64,000 bases of DNA from Nocardia nova NBRC 15556 (GTDB taxonomy: Bacteria > Actinomycetota > Actinomycetes > Mycobacteriales > Mycobacteriaceae). How positions within the stretch are numbered: position 1 is the first letter of the stretch; each line of letters opens with the position of its first letter. The notes beneath the pieces were generated by a model that worked only from the letters and a program-made list of their open reading frames with translations, was not told the origin of the DNA and did no database searches. This document shows, piece after piece, positions 36,487 to 46,249 of this stretch. Made by a program: the position numbers and the translations under genes. The stretch lies in contig NZ_BDBN01000009.1 in assembly GCF_001613005.1 (NCBI RefSeq), positions 1 to 64,000 on the forward strand. Reading direction: 5' to 3'.

Positions 36487-38688
36487 ATGTCGGAACCGGG
36501 GTATCAGGACGAGTTGCGGGCCGAACAGGACTACGTGTCCGGGCTCTACGCACGCCTCGACGGCGAGCGCGTCGAGGCGAAGGGCCGCTACAGCGCGGCG
36601 TTGCGCGGCAACGGTGGTGCGCTGGTGGACCGCGATGTGGAGGTGCGCACGCTGGCGCGTGAGGTGAAGCGCTTGGATGTAGCCGACAACGGGCTGTGTT
36701 TCGGCCGATTGGACAGCGATTCCGGCGAGCGGTCCTATATCGGCCGGATCGGGCTCTTCGACCGGAGCAACGACTTCGAGCCGTTGCTGCTGGACTGGAG
36801 GGCTCCGGCGGCACGGGCCTTCTACACCGCCACCGCCGCCAGCCCGGAGCGGATGCGGCGGCGCCGGCAGTTCCATTCCCGCGGCCGCCGCGTCGTCGAC
36901 TACACCGACGAGATCTTCGGCCGTCCGGGCGCCGGGGAACGCGGGGATGCGGCGCTGCTCGCGGCCGTCGACGCGCCTCGCGGCGAGGGCATGCGCGACA
37001 TCGTGGCCACCATCCAGGCCGAACAGGACGAGATAATCCGGTTCGATCATCCCGGCGTGCTGGTGGTCGAGGGCGGACCCGGTACCGGCAAGACGGTGGT
37101 GGCGCTGCATCGTGTCGCCTATCTGCTCTACACCCAGCGCGAGCAGATGGAGCGCCACGGCGTTCTCGTGGTCGGACCCAATCCGGCCTTTCTGCGTCAT
37201 ATCGACCGGGTGCTGCCGTCGCTCGGCGAAACCAACGTCGTCTTCACCACCACGGGCGATCTGGTGCCGGGCCTGCACGTCACCGCCGAGGACACTCCGG
37301 ACGCGGTGCGCATCAAGGGTTCGCTGCGCATGCTGGATGTGCTCGCCGCCGCGGTCGCGGACCGGCAGTGCTTGCCGGCGGAACCGCTGACCATCGAATT
37401 GACCGATGTCACCGCGCGCATCGATGCGGCGACCGGGGAATGGGCGCGCGAGGAGGCGCGCACCAGCGGACTGCCGCACAACGAGGCGCGTGCGGTGTTC
37501 CGCGAGATCGTCACCTACGTGATCACCGAGCGCGCGATCGCGCGGATCGGCAAGGGCTGGATCACCCGCGACGACCGGGAGGCGTGGGAGAACCTGCGCG
37601 CCGACCTCGTCGCCGAGCTCGCCGAGAGTGAGCAGTTCGGTGCCGCGCTCGACCAGCTCTGGCCGGTGCTCACCCCGGAAAAGCTACTGGCCGAGCTGTA
37701 TTCGTCGCCCGAGCGGTTACGAGCGGCAGGCGCCGACCCGGCCCTCCGGCGTGCCGACGGCGCCGCGTGGACGGTGTCGGATGTACCGCTGCTCGACGAA
37801 CTGGTCGATCTGCTGGGCCGGGAGAAGCCGGCGGACGACACCGTGGAACGTGAACGTGCGGCCGAAGCCCGATATGCCGCAGGGGTTTTGGAGCTCATGA
37901 CCGGCCGCGAGGATTCGATGGACGACGAGGACCACCTCTTCGCCACCGACCTGCTCTACGCCGAGGACCTCGCCGACCGATTCGCCGATCGCGATACCCG
38001 TGATCTGGCCGAACGCGCCGCCGCCGACCGGGATTGGACCTATCGCCACATCGTGGTCGACGAGGCGCAGGAGCTCTCCGAGATGGACTGGCGGGTGCTG
38101 ATGCGGCGGTGTCCGGGCCGCTCCTTCACCGTGGTCGGCGACCTCGCCCAGCGTCGTTCGACCGCCGGCGCGACATCGTGGGACGCCGTGCTCGAGCCCT
38201 ATGTTCCCGGCCGGTGGCGCTATCGCTCCCTGACGGTGAACTACCGGACGCCGGCCGAGATCATGGCGGTCGCGGCGGCGGTTCTCGCCGAATTCGCGCC
38301 GGATGCGCGGTCACCCGAGTCGGTGCGTGCCTGTGGCGTGCGGCCGTGGTCGCGCCGCGTCGACGAAAGCGAATTGACCTCCGCCATCGCGGATTTCGTT
38401 CGCGACGAGGAGGGTCGCGAGGGCACCGCCGTCGTGATCGGCCCGCCCGGCGTGCCCGGCACGGTTGCGGCATCGGAGACGAAGGGCCTCGAGTTCGATG
38501 CCGTACTCGTCGTCGAACCGGAGCGCATCCTGTCCGATGGGCCGCGGGGCGCGGCCGAACTCTACGTGGCCCTCACCCGCGCCACCCAGCGCCTCGGAGT
38601 TCTGCACCGAGACCCGCTGCCCACGGCACTCGCCGGTCTGGTCCCGGTCGCCGAGCCCGCGGCGGCCGGAAATCGCCGCTCCGCGTAG
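36487..38688 (+). CDS. helR: HelR, HelD-like RNA polymerase-recycling ATPase (rifamycin tolerance)
   Basis: 733 aa. SF1/UvrD-like ATPase with an N-terminal arm (res 1-120: QDELRAEQDYVSGLYARLD), Walker A GGPGTGKT (196-203), Walker B VVDEAQE (about 521), motif GDLAQRR and the C-terminal VALTRATQRLG. Work in Streptomyces and Mycobacterium showed that HelR proteins bind RNA polymerase and displace rifamycin. The RAE upstream strongly supports this identity and rifamycin induction. ATG 36487 with GAGGGA upstream preferred over ATG 36460. Confidence 0.92.
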   Translation: MSEPGYQDELRAEQDYVSGLYARLDGERVEAKGRYSAALRGNGGALVDRDVEVRTLAREVKRLDVADNGLCFGRLDSDSGERSYIGRIGLFDRSNDFEPLLLDWRAPAARAFYTATAASPERMRRRRQFHSRGRRVVDYTDEIFGRPGAGERGDAALLAAVDAPRGEGMRDIVATIQAEQDEIIRFDHPGVLVVEGGPGTGKTVVALHRVAYLLYTQREQMERHGVLVVGPNPAFLRHIDRVLPSLGETNVVFTTTGDLVPGLHVTAEDTPDAVRIKGSLRMLDVLAAAVADRQCLPAEPLTIELTDVTARIDAATGEWAREEARTSGLPHNEARAVFREIVTYVITERAIARIGKGWITRDDREAWENLRADLVAELAESEQFGAALDQLWPVLTPEKLLAELYSSPERLRAAGADPALRRADGAAWTVSDVPLLDELVDLLGREKPADDTVERERAAEARYAAGVLELMTGREDSMDDEDHLFATDLLYAEDLADRFADRDTRDLAERAAADRDWTYRHIVVDEAQELSEMDWRVLMRRCPGRSFTVVGDLAQRRSTAGATSWDAVLEPYVPGRWRYRSLTVNYRTPAEIMAVAAAVLAEFAPDARSPESVRACGVRPWSRRVDESELTSAIADFVRDEEGREGTAVVIGPPGVPGTVAASETKGLEFDAVLVVEPERILSDGPRGAAELYVALTRATQRLGVLHRDPLPTALAGLVPVAEPAAAGNRRSA

Positions 38689-38703
38689 CGATGTGGCGGG
38701 CCG

Positions 38704-39039
38704 CTAATCCGGCGGCCCGCACCCGCCCCGCATGATCAACGCATGCGCCGGACACCATTGGGTCACCGGTAGCCGACTGCGCCCGTTCCCGGTGCGCAAC
38801 TCGAATTCCACCAGCCCCAGCCATGTTCCGTCCGCCGCCCGCGCCCAGGCGTGCAGCCGCCCCGGAATTCGCCCGGTGATCTCGAGCCCGCCCGCCCGCA
38901 CCTGCCCCGCCACCGCGTCGTGATCGGCCATCCGTGGATACGTGGGGATAGCGGCAGCCACGTCCACCAGCACCGGCATCGGCGGAGCCACCACCCGATG
39001 CAGTGCGAACTCCCCCTTCTCCGGCCAATGTTCGAACAT
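38704..39039 (-). CDS. Small protein of unknown function under a LexA (SOS) box
   Basis: 111 aa, soluble; no family recognised. One notable stretch is IPGRLHAWARAADGTWLGLVEF, split here between residues about 60-80, then PVTQWCPAHAL near the end. ATG 39039 is chosen because TATGAT (39052 to 39047 on this strand) ends exactly 7 nt before it, predicting a leaderless transcript; the frame is open further up (ATG 39051, TTG 39069). A perfect SOS box overlaps the -10 and start, so LexA should repress it and DNA damage induce it. Convergent with helR. Confidence 0.7.
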   Translation of the reverse strand: MFEHWPEKGEFALHRVVAPPMPVLVDVAAAIPTYPRMADHDAVAGQVRAGGLEITGRIPGRLHAWARAADGTWLGLVEFELRTGNGRSRLPVTQWCPAHALIMRGGCGPPD

Positions 39040-39047
39040 GTGTTCGA
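39032..39047 (-). promoter_or_regulatory. Perfect actinobacterial SOS box (LexA site)
   Basis: TCGAACATGTGTTCGA fits the mycobacterial consensus TCGAAC-N4-GTTCGA exactly, with perfect dyad arms. It spans the base after the -10 hexamer to just past the proposed ATG, an ideal repressor position. Confidence 0.85.
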
Positions 39048-39102
39048 TCATAAACCGAAGCGCCGACAAATAGCTCGCGGATTTGCCGGCCGCGTCGCAG
39101 TG

Positions 39103-40104
39103 TCACCGACTTTGGAACTCCAGTGCGGTCCGCCCGTCCGCCACCGGCCTCACAGCACGCAGCATCAGACCGCACGTCTCACCCAGCGCCCCCAACTCGG
39201 TCACCGTCCGCTCCCGCCCGCCGAAGCACATCGCCATGAACAGGTCGATCGCCGTATCGGCCCCCCGCCCCAGAATCGGCTCGATCACCACAACCGCCCC
39301 GTAAGCCCCTGCGGCGCGGGCGCATTCGGCGAGGATGGCTGCGGCGAGTTCGTCGTCCCAGTCGTGCAGGATGTCGGACAGAAGGTAGGCATCGGCACCG
39401 GTGGGGAGCGGATCGAAGAAGCTGCCCGCAACGGCGGATGCGCGGTCACTCAGGCCGGTCGCCGTGAATCGCTCGGTGGCGGCGGCCGTCGGCGCCAGGT
39501 CCAGCACTCGTCCGCGCACGCCGGGATGCGCGCGGAGAATCGCCGTCAGTAGGGTGCCGTCGCCGCCGCCGACGTCGAGAACGTCGGGGAAGCGACTCCA
39601 GTCGAACCGCGCCGCGATCTGGTCCGCGTAAACCCGGAAGCGGCAATTCATCTGGGCGTCGAAGGACGTGCGCAGCGCGGGCTCGGCTTCCAGATCGGCC
39701 CAGAAATCACGTCCATACCTGCGCGGATAGGCGGGCCGGCCGGAAGTGATCGTGCTCAGCAGTTCCACGAAGGCCAGTTCGGCGCGCCCGCCCGCGCTGC
39801 CGATATCGAGCAGCAGCAGCGCGAACGGGTCGGGGGAGTCCGCGCTCATCTGGTTGCCGAGGCTCGTGGGCCGGTAGCGGCCGGACGCCGCTTCGTCGTC
39901 GAAGACGCCGATGGTGACCAGATGGTCGAGCAGTCGACGGAGCGCGGGAGCGGAGGTTCCCGTGCGAGCCGCCAGTTCTTCGGCGGTCGCGCCCGTGCTG
40001 CCCGCGTGGTCCACCAGCCGCAGCGTCGCGGCCACGCGGACGGCCATCGGTGTGGCCAGATCGGCCAGGGCGAGGATCGAGGCGGGTTGCTCCGGCGAAT
40101 TCAC
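39103..40104 (-). CDS. SAM-dependent O-methyltransferase (plant/actinomycete OMT type)
   Basis: 333 aa. N-terminal winged-helix dimerisation domain (about 10-90: LAARTGTSAPALRRLLDHLV) and a C-terminal Rossmann domain with DVGGGDGTLL (about 176-185) for SAM; HDWDD (about 248) provides the usual catalytic His. Small-molecule O-methylation is expected; substrate unknown. ATG 40104. Same strand as the ECF41 sigma gene, 74 bp downstream of it, so it could be in its regulon or operon. Confidence 0.88.
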   Translation of the reverse strand: MNSPEQPASILALADLATPMAVRVAATLRLVDHAGSTGATAEELAARTGTSAPALRRLLDHLVTIGVFDDEAASGRYRPTSLGNQMSADSPDPFALLLLDIGSAGGRAELAFVELLSTITSGRPAYPRRYGRDFWADLEAEPALRTSFDAQMNCRFRVYADQIAARFDWSRFPDVLDVGGGDGTLLTAILRAHPGVRGRVLDLAPTAAATERFTATGLSDRASAVAGSFFDPLPTGADAYLLSDILHDWDDELAAAILAECARAAGAYGAVVVIEPILGRGADTAIDLFMAMCFGGRERTVTELGALGETCGLMLRAVRPVADGRTALEFQSR

Positions 40105-40178
40105 CGGCCCAGACTATCCGGCAGACTCCCGGTGGCCATCGAATATCGTTGTGGCGCAGTGGTTGTGGGCCTCGTCGT

Positions 40179-41069
40179 TCAGCGGCTGACGGTGGTCTGC
40201 TGTTCGACGCGGGAGAGTTTCTCCGGGTTGCGGACCACGTAGAGGCCGGTGATCAGGCCGTCGTCGAGGCGCATTGCCACCACGTCGTCGATTCGTCCGT
40301 CGATCCGGACGATCAGTGCGGGGCAGCCGTTGATCTGGACCGCCTCGACGGTTGCCTCGGTGCGCAGTCGGGGCAGGCCGGTACGCAGGGCGCGGGCGAC
40401 CCGGTCGGCGCCCGCGATCGGCCGCAGGACCGCCTGGACCACGCCGCCGCCGTCGCCGAGCAGCACCACGTCGGGAGCCAGCATGTCGACCAGATGCTGC
40501 AGGTCGCCGGTTTCGATGGCGTGCTGGAAGGCTTCGACGGCGCGGCGGGATTCGTCGGCGGACACCACGCCGCGGGGTCGGCGCGCGGCGACGTGAGCCC
40601 GTGCGCGATGGGCGATCTGGCGTACCGCGGCGGGCGTTTTGTCGACGGCCGCGGCGATCTCGTCGTAGCTCAGGTCGAACACCTCGCGCAGCACGAACAC
40701 CGCTCGTTCCGTCGGTGCGAGCGTTTCCAGCACCAGGAGCATCGCCATCGACACGCTGTCGGCCAGTTCGACGTCCTCGGCCACATCGGGCGCGGTCAGC
40801 AGCGGTTCCGGCAGCCACGGACCGACGTAGGACTCCTTGCGGCGGCCGAGCGTCCGGAGCCGGGTCAACGCCTGGCGGGTGACGATCCGGACCAGGTAGG
40901 CGCGCTGATCACGGACGTCGTCGAGGTCCACGTCCACCCAACGCAACCAGGTCTCCTGCAGGACGTCCTCGGCGTCGGCCGCCGAACCGAGCATCTCGTA
41001 GGCAACCGTGAACAGCAGATTGCGATGGGTGACGAACGCTTCCGTGGCGCCGTCGATGCGCTCGCTCAT
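40179..41069 (-). CDS. sigJ: ECF41-type sigma factor (SigJ-like) with SnoaL-like C-terminus
   Basis: 296 aa. Sigma region 2 (about 10-75, DAEDVLQETWLRW) and region 4 (about 110-165, LSYDEIAAAVDKTPAAVRQI) followed by a fused SnoaL-like domain (about 175-290) that in this family modulates activity instead of an anti-sigma factor. ECF41 hallmarks WLPEPL in the linker and NPEKL near the end are present. ATG 41069 with AGGAG upstream. A matching ECF41 promoter sits 42 bp upstream, implying autoregulation. Confidence 0.9.
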   Translation of the reverse strand: MSERIDGATEAFVTHRNLLFTVAYEMLGSAADAEDVLQETWLRWVDVDLDDVRDQRAYLVRIVTRQALTRLRTLGRRKESYVGPWLPEPLLTAPDVAEDVELADSVSMAMLLVLETLAPTERAVFVLREVFDLSYDEIAAAVDKTPAAVRQIAHRARAHVAARRPRGVVSADESRRAVEAFQHAIETGDLQHLVDMLAPDVVLLGDGGGVVQAVLRPIAGADRVARALRTGLPRLRTEATVEAVQINGCPALIVRIDGRIDDVVAMRLDDGLITGLYVVRNPEKLSRVEQQTTVSR

Positions 41070-41110
41070 GGGGGCTCCTGTCCGTGCTGTCTCGACTCCG
41101 GCACACACGA

Positions 41111-41137
41111 GACGCTCGCCGGATCCGCCGTGTGACA
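41111..41137 (-). promoter_or_regulatory. ECF41 autoregulatory promoter
   Basis: On the minus strand TGTCACA (41137-41131), a 16-bp spacer, then CGTC (41114-41111), the motif described for ECF41 target promoters. The predicted start leaves a short 5' leader before ATG 41069. Confidence 0.85.
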
Positions 41138-41157
41138 CCTCCTGCAAGTGATACGCG

Positions 41158-41838
41158 TCACTGCAGTGGTGATCTCGCGGCGATGGCCGGGGCGACCCAC
41201 GCCGTGAGGTAGCGGCGCAGTTCCGGGCCACGCCGAGGCGGACGGCCCGGATCGACGACGAACGATTGCACGATGCGAAGCATATGTTCGACGAGTTCGT
41301 CCAGATCGGCGCCGGACACTCCGGCCGCGGTCCAGTCGACGGCGAAGCGTTGCAGGATCGATCGTCCGAATGCCAGTGCGGTGTCGGAGGTTACGCCGGC
41401 GGAGAAGGCCCCGGCCCGCCCCGGAGTGAGCAGTAGGTTGAGGTACCGCTCGTGCGGCAGCCGCTCGAGGGTGTAGGCGATGCCCTCGACCACCGCCGTG
41501 GCGGGGTCGCGGATTCCGCTCAGATGTTCGGCCAGAACGTCGAGGAACTGCCCGGTCTGCGCGACGGCGGTCGCGGTCAGCAGGCTCTCGGCACTGGGAA
41601 AGTAGCGGTACACGGTCTGACGGGTGACGCCGAGGTCCCGGGCGACCTCGGCGATGCTGAAATCGCTGCCGGACCGGTCGATCGCGGTGCGGGCGGCGGC
41701 GAGGATCCGTGCGACGGCTTCGTCGTCGTCCGCGGGCGTCGCCCCCGCCCAGCCATGCGTGCGCACCGAATGCCATCCTTCCTCGAAGCGTCGACGGTAC
41801 CGATCCTGCCGAGAGGGCAGCACTCGGCTCTTGACCAT
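41158..41838 (-). CDS. TetR family regulator, divergent from a nitroreductase-family gene
   Basis: 226 aa. HTH at about 40-85 (ILAAARTAIDRSGSDFSI and VTRQTVYRYFPSAESLL) after an N-terminal extension of about 38 residues. ATG 41838 lies inside an inverted repeat shared with the divergent gene's promoter, so autorepression and control of that gene are likely. The long N-terminus might mean a later start, but no better site is visible. Confidence 0.88.
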   Translation of the reverse strand: MVKSRVLPSRQDRYRRRFEEGWHSVRTHGWAGATPADDDEAVARILAAARTAIDRSGSDFSIAEVARDLGVTRQTVYRYFPSAESLLTATAVAQTGQFLDVLAEHLSGIRDPATAVVEGIAYTLERLPHERYLNLLLTPGRAGAFSAGVTSDTALAFGRSILQRFAVDWTAAGVSGADLDELVEHMLRIVQSFVVDPGRPPRRGPELRRYLTAWVAPAIAARSPLQ

Positions 41839-41861
41839 ACATATGGAACCAACTGTATGGT
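41834..41861. promoter_or_regulatory. Putative operator between TetR and the deazaflavin nitroreductase gene
   Basis: ACCATACA (41834-41841) and TGTATGGT (41854-41861): perfect 8-bp arms separated by 12 bp, covering the TetR start codon and the divergent promoter. Confidence 0.7.
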
Positions 41862-41891
41862 CGTCCGGAAGTACCGGAGAGAAGGAAGACC

Positions 41892-42389
41892 ATGCCAGCC
41901 ACGACGCCGCCCCGTCCGAAACAACTCGATTCCCCGCTGCTGCCCAAGATCTTCAAGATCGTGGGCCGTGCGCAGGTGTGGACCTATCGGCGCACCAGCG
42001 GCCGCATCGGCGGCAAGTGGCGCATCGGGGCCGGCTTCCGCAAACCGGTGCCGACCCTGCTGCTCGAACATCGCGGCCGGAAGTCGGGCGTGCTCTACAC
42101 GACGCCGCTGCTCTACATCACCGACGGTCCGAATACGGTCATCGTCGCCTCACAGGGCGGCCTTCCCAAACATCCGCAGTGGTATCTCAATCTGCGCGCC
42201 GAGCCCGACACGCACATCCAGATCGGACGGGACCGCCGTCCGGTTCACGCCGTCACCGCCGACCCGCAGGAACGGGCCCGCCTGTGGCCGTTGCTCGTCG
42301 ACGCCTATGCCGACTTCGACACCTATCAAGCGTGGACCGAACGCGAAATCCCCGTGGTCGTCCTGCGTCCCCGCCCGGACGGCCGCTGA
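41892..42389 (+). CDS. Deazaflavin (F420)-dependent nitroreductase family protein
   Basis: 165 aa split-barrel protein of the Ddn family. LLLEHRGRKSGVLYTTPLLY (about 57-76) and a GGLPKHPQWYLNLRAEP stretch (about 89-105) are the cofactor and family motifs. Such enzymes use F420H2 to reduce quinones or nitro compounds. ATG 41892. Probably regulated by the divergent TetR. Confidence 0.9.
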   Translation: MPATTPPRPKQLDSPLLPKIFKIVGRAQVWTYRRTSGRIGGKWRIGAGFRKPVPTLLLEHRGRKSGVLYTTPLLYITDGPNTVIVASQGGLPKHPQWYLNLRAEPDTHIQIGRDRRPVHAVTADPQERARLWPLLVDAYADFDTYQAWTEREIPVVVLRPRPDGR

Positions 42390-42413
42390 CGAGAAGTGCG
42401 ACGGACGAAACAG

Positions 42414-42446
42414 AAACGCCCGCTACCACTGAGGTAGCGGGCGTTT
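42414..42446. terminator. Bidirectional terminator between the nitroreductase gene and tRNA-Ser
   Basis: AAACGCCCGCTACC / GGTAGCGGGCGTTT: 14-bp perfect stem, 5-nt loop, flanked by A- and T-runs on both strands. It serves the plus-strand gene and the minus-strand tRNA. Confidence 0.92.
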
Positions 42447-42448
42447 CG

Positions 42449-42536
42449 TGGCGGAGGATAGGGGATTTGAACCCCTGAGGGCGTTAACCCAACCCGCGTT
42501 CCAGGCGAGCGCCATAGGCCACTAGGCGAATCCTCC
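42449..42536 (-). tRNA. tRNA-Ser (anticodon GGA)
   Basis: Read on the minus strand: acceptor GGAGGAT (42536-42530) pairs with ATCCTCC (42459-42453), discriminator G, encoded CCA. Anticodon loop CTGGAAC gives GGA. The long variable arm and GGTTCAAAT T-loop confirm class II serine tRNA. Confidence 0.97.
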
Positions 42537-42580
42537 GCAGAGGAATATACCGGGTGGACCCCCCGGAACAGCAAACCGGG

Positions 42581-43552
42581 CTATTTGTGCAGGCCGGCGA
42601 GGGCCTTCTTCAATTGCTCCTTGCAGGTGGTGCCGACGTCGGCGCTGTCGATGCTGCCCTCGGCCTGGATCCGCAGTTCCACTTTCACCGAGACGTTGGA
42701 GTCCAGGGCCGCGCAGGTGTAGTCGAGCGTCACGAAGCTCGAGTAGTTCTGCTGGTAGGCGGCGTAGTAGGCCTGGCTGCCGATGCCCGCGATATCGCCG
42801 GAGGTGCGGCCGCTGCCGGTGGTCTTGGTGTCGTAGTTCTTCCAGCTGTTGAACTGCGGATCGCTGTATTTGCTCTGGAAGTCGGCCTCGAGGTCGATAT
42901 CGGAACCGTCGGTGCCGTACTTGCCGGCGCCGTCGTACCGGGCGCGGCAGGTCAGGTTGCCACCACCGAAGCTGGAGTCGGGTGCGCGTTCGGTGTGCTC
43001 GGGCGCGTCCTTGGGTGTGGGCGCCCACTTGCGCAGCACCGTGGCATCGATCAGCGAGCAGGCGTCGCTGACATTGGCCATCGAATAGTTGCCGTCGACA
43101 CCCTTCTTGTCGCCGAGCGGTCCCTTACTTCCGCCCCCGCCACCGCCGGTGAGCGCGATCACGCCGATCACGATGCCGATCACCACGACCAGGCCGACCA
43201 CGCCGCCGACGATCCACGGTGCGTTGTTCTTCTTGGGCGGCTGTGGATAGGCCGGCTGTTGCGCATAAGGCGGCGGGAACTGCTGCTGTGGATAACTCGG
43301 CACGGACGGTGGTGGCTGCTGTGCGTAGGGCTGCTGCGGGGCGCCACCGTGATAGGCGTCGAAACCCGCCCCCAGAACGGTCGGATCCGTGCCGGTCACC
43401 GGCCCGGGACGCCCACCCATGACGGTCGGATCGGTACCGGTGAGCGGCTGCTCCGGAGCCGCCGGCGTCGACCACCAGTGCACGGTTTCGTTGGGCGGAT
43501 TGCCTTGCCCCGGATACTCGGGCCCACCGTGCGGTGGATTACTGCCTGTCAC
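42581..43552 (-). CDS. Pro-rich single-pass membrane protein with Cys-containing outer domain
   Basis: 323 aa. Cytoplasmic N-terminus rich in Pro and Gln with two TGTDPTV repeats (possible kinase-target Thr), one transmembrane helix (about 118-140), a Gly run, then an outside domain with four Cys (DACSLI, LTCRAR, YTCAAL, TTCKEQ) suggesting two disulfides. Overall like actinobacterial DUF3558-type or sensor-associated proteins, but I cannot name the family. GTG 43552 is chosen as the start of the low-complexity N-terminus; the frame is open to 43630. Confidence 0.75.
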   Translation of the reverse strand: MTGSNPPHGGPEYPGQGNPPNETVHWWSTPAAPEQPLTGTDPTVMGGRPGPVTGTDPTVLGAGFDAYHGGAPQQPYAQQPPPSVPSYPQQQFPPPYAQQPAYPQPPKKNNAPWIVGGVVGLVVVIGIVIGVIALTGGGGGGSKGPLGDKKGVDGNYSMANVSDACSLIDATVLRKWAPTPKDAPEHTERAPDSSFGGGNLTCRARYDGAGKYGTDGSDIDLEADFQSKYSDPQFNSWKNYDTKTTGSGRTSGDIAGIGSQAYYAAYQQNYSSFVTLDYTCAALDSNVSVKVELRIQAEGSIDSADVGTTCKEQLKKALAGLHK

Positions 43553-43604
43553 GTCTTTCCTCCGGTCCTGGCGCGGAAGCCCCCTCGAAAAATGTCGCAG
43601 GTGA

Positions 43605-45170
<1,566 letters not shown>

Positions 45171-45197
45171 GGGCGGCGCGACCCGCCACGGAGTCGG

Positions 45198-45243
45198 AAG
45201 ACCGGTTCGCGAGCCCCTGTTCGGGGACCGCGAACCGGTCTTT
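45198..45243 (+). terminator. Terminator after aspC
   Basis: AAGACCGGTTCGCG (45198-45211) pairs with CGCGAACCGGTCTTT (45229-45243); an inner CCCCTGTTCGGGG helix forms the loop. Confidence 0.9.
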
Positions 45244-45269
45244 GCCTCGCGTTGTCCGGTCGGAACCGG

Positions 45270-46145
45270 TTACTGCGGCTTGTGCGCCAGTACCGCGAAC
45301 ATCGTCACGGAGAGGTGGATGTCACCCGTGCGCGCGCCGGCTTCCAGTTCCGCCAGCAACTCCCGCCGCTGCGCCTCGGTGATCGCCCCGCGCGCCTCCG
45401 CCATCTCGGCGATGCGGGCCACCAGCGCACCCGCGCCGGCGCTCGCGTCCTGGACCAGCGCATGCGAGCCGATATCGTCGACGACCAGTCCGGCCCCGGA
45501 GAGCAGGCCCGGCAGCCGCCGTCCCGAGAACGGGTTGGTGGTGTTGGTGATCAGGGTCTCGATCACCTCGTGCACGACTCGCCGGTCGCCGGGGTGCACG
45601 ATGGCGGTGCCCCAGTCACTGTCCATGACGACGACGCGGCCGCCCGGCTTCAGTACCCGGGCGATCTCGCGGGCGGCGCGCGCCGGGGCGGTCAAATGCT
45701 GAAAGACCCGCTCGCACAGCGCGACATCGAAGGTGTCACCGCCGAACGGCAGTCCGTAGGCATCACCGGGTACGAACCGGGCCGGCGAATTGTGCTGGGC
45801 GGCACGGCGTTCTGCCCCGGCCAGCAGATTCGGATCGGGTTCGACGCCGACCGCGTCACCGGTCGGGCCGACCGCGTCGGCGAAGACCAGCACCTCCGAG
45901 CCGGTGCCGGATCCGATGTCGACCGCACTTTCGCCCGGAGCGACGGCCAGGGCGTCGTGCGCCCAGCGGCGTAGTCCGCGAATTCCGGGAAGTGCAGCCT
46001 GCAGATCGTTGACGTCGATGAGTTGGTCGCGGCCCGCGCGATCGAAACGGTCCGGCCTCAGCCCTGAGGGCGAGGAATTGTCTGCCGAGGAGCTGTGTGT
46101 GGGCGCCATATCTTCCACCGTGGGTGTTGCCAAAGTGTCGGGCAT
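45270..46145 (-). CDS. Class I SAM-dependent methyltransferase
   Basis: 291 aa. Methyltransf_11-type fold: VDIGSGTGSEVLVF (motif I, about 95-108), GDAYGLPFGGDTFDVALCERV (split motif II/III region, about 146-166) and ARVLKPGGRVVVMD (about 182-195). Substrate unknown; a ubiquinone/menaquinone-type or small-molecule methylase is possible. ATG 46145, with TAGGGT 8 nt upstream on this strand; ATG 46109 is an alternative. Confidence 0.88.
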   Translation of the reverse strand: MPDTLATPTVEDMAPTHSSSADNSSPSGLRPDRFDRAGRDQLIDVNDLQAALPGIRGLRRWAHDALAVAPGESAVDIGSGTGSEVLVFADAVGPTGDAVGVEPDPNLLAGAERRAAQHNSPARFVPGDAYGLPFGGDTFDVALCERVFQHLTAPARAAREIARVLKPGGRVVVMDSDWGTAIVHPGDRRVVHEVIETLITNTTNPFSGRRLPGLLSGAGLVVDDIGSHALVQDASAGAGALVARIAEMAEARGAITEAQRRELLAELEAGARTGDIHLSVTMFAVLAHKPQ

Positions 46146-46249
46146 GAAGATTCACCCTACGCGCGCAGAAAAGCTACGGGTGGGTAGGCATGTGAGTCCG
46201 GTCACGTCCGTCGGTAGGCGGAGATCCGGCCGTCTGCCATGATCGATAC

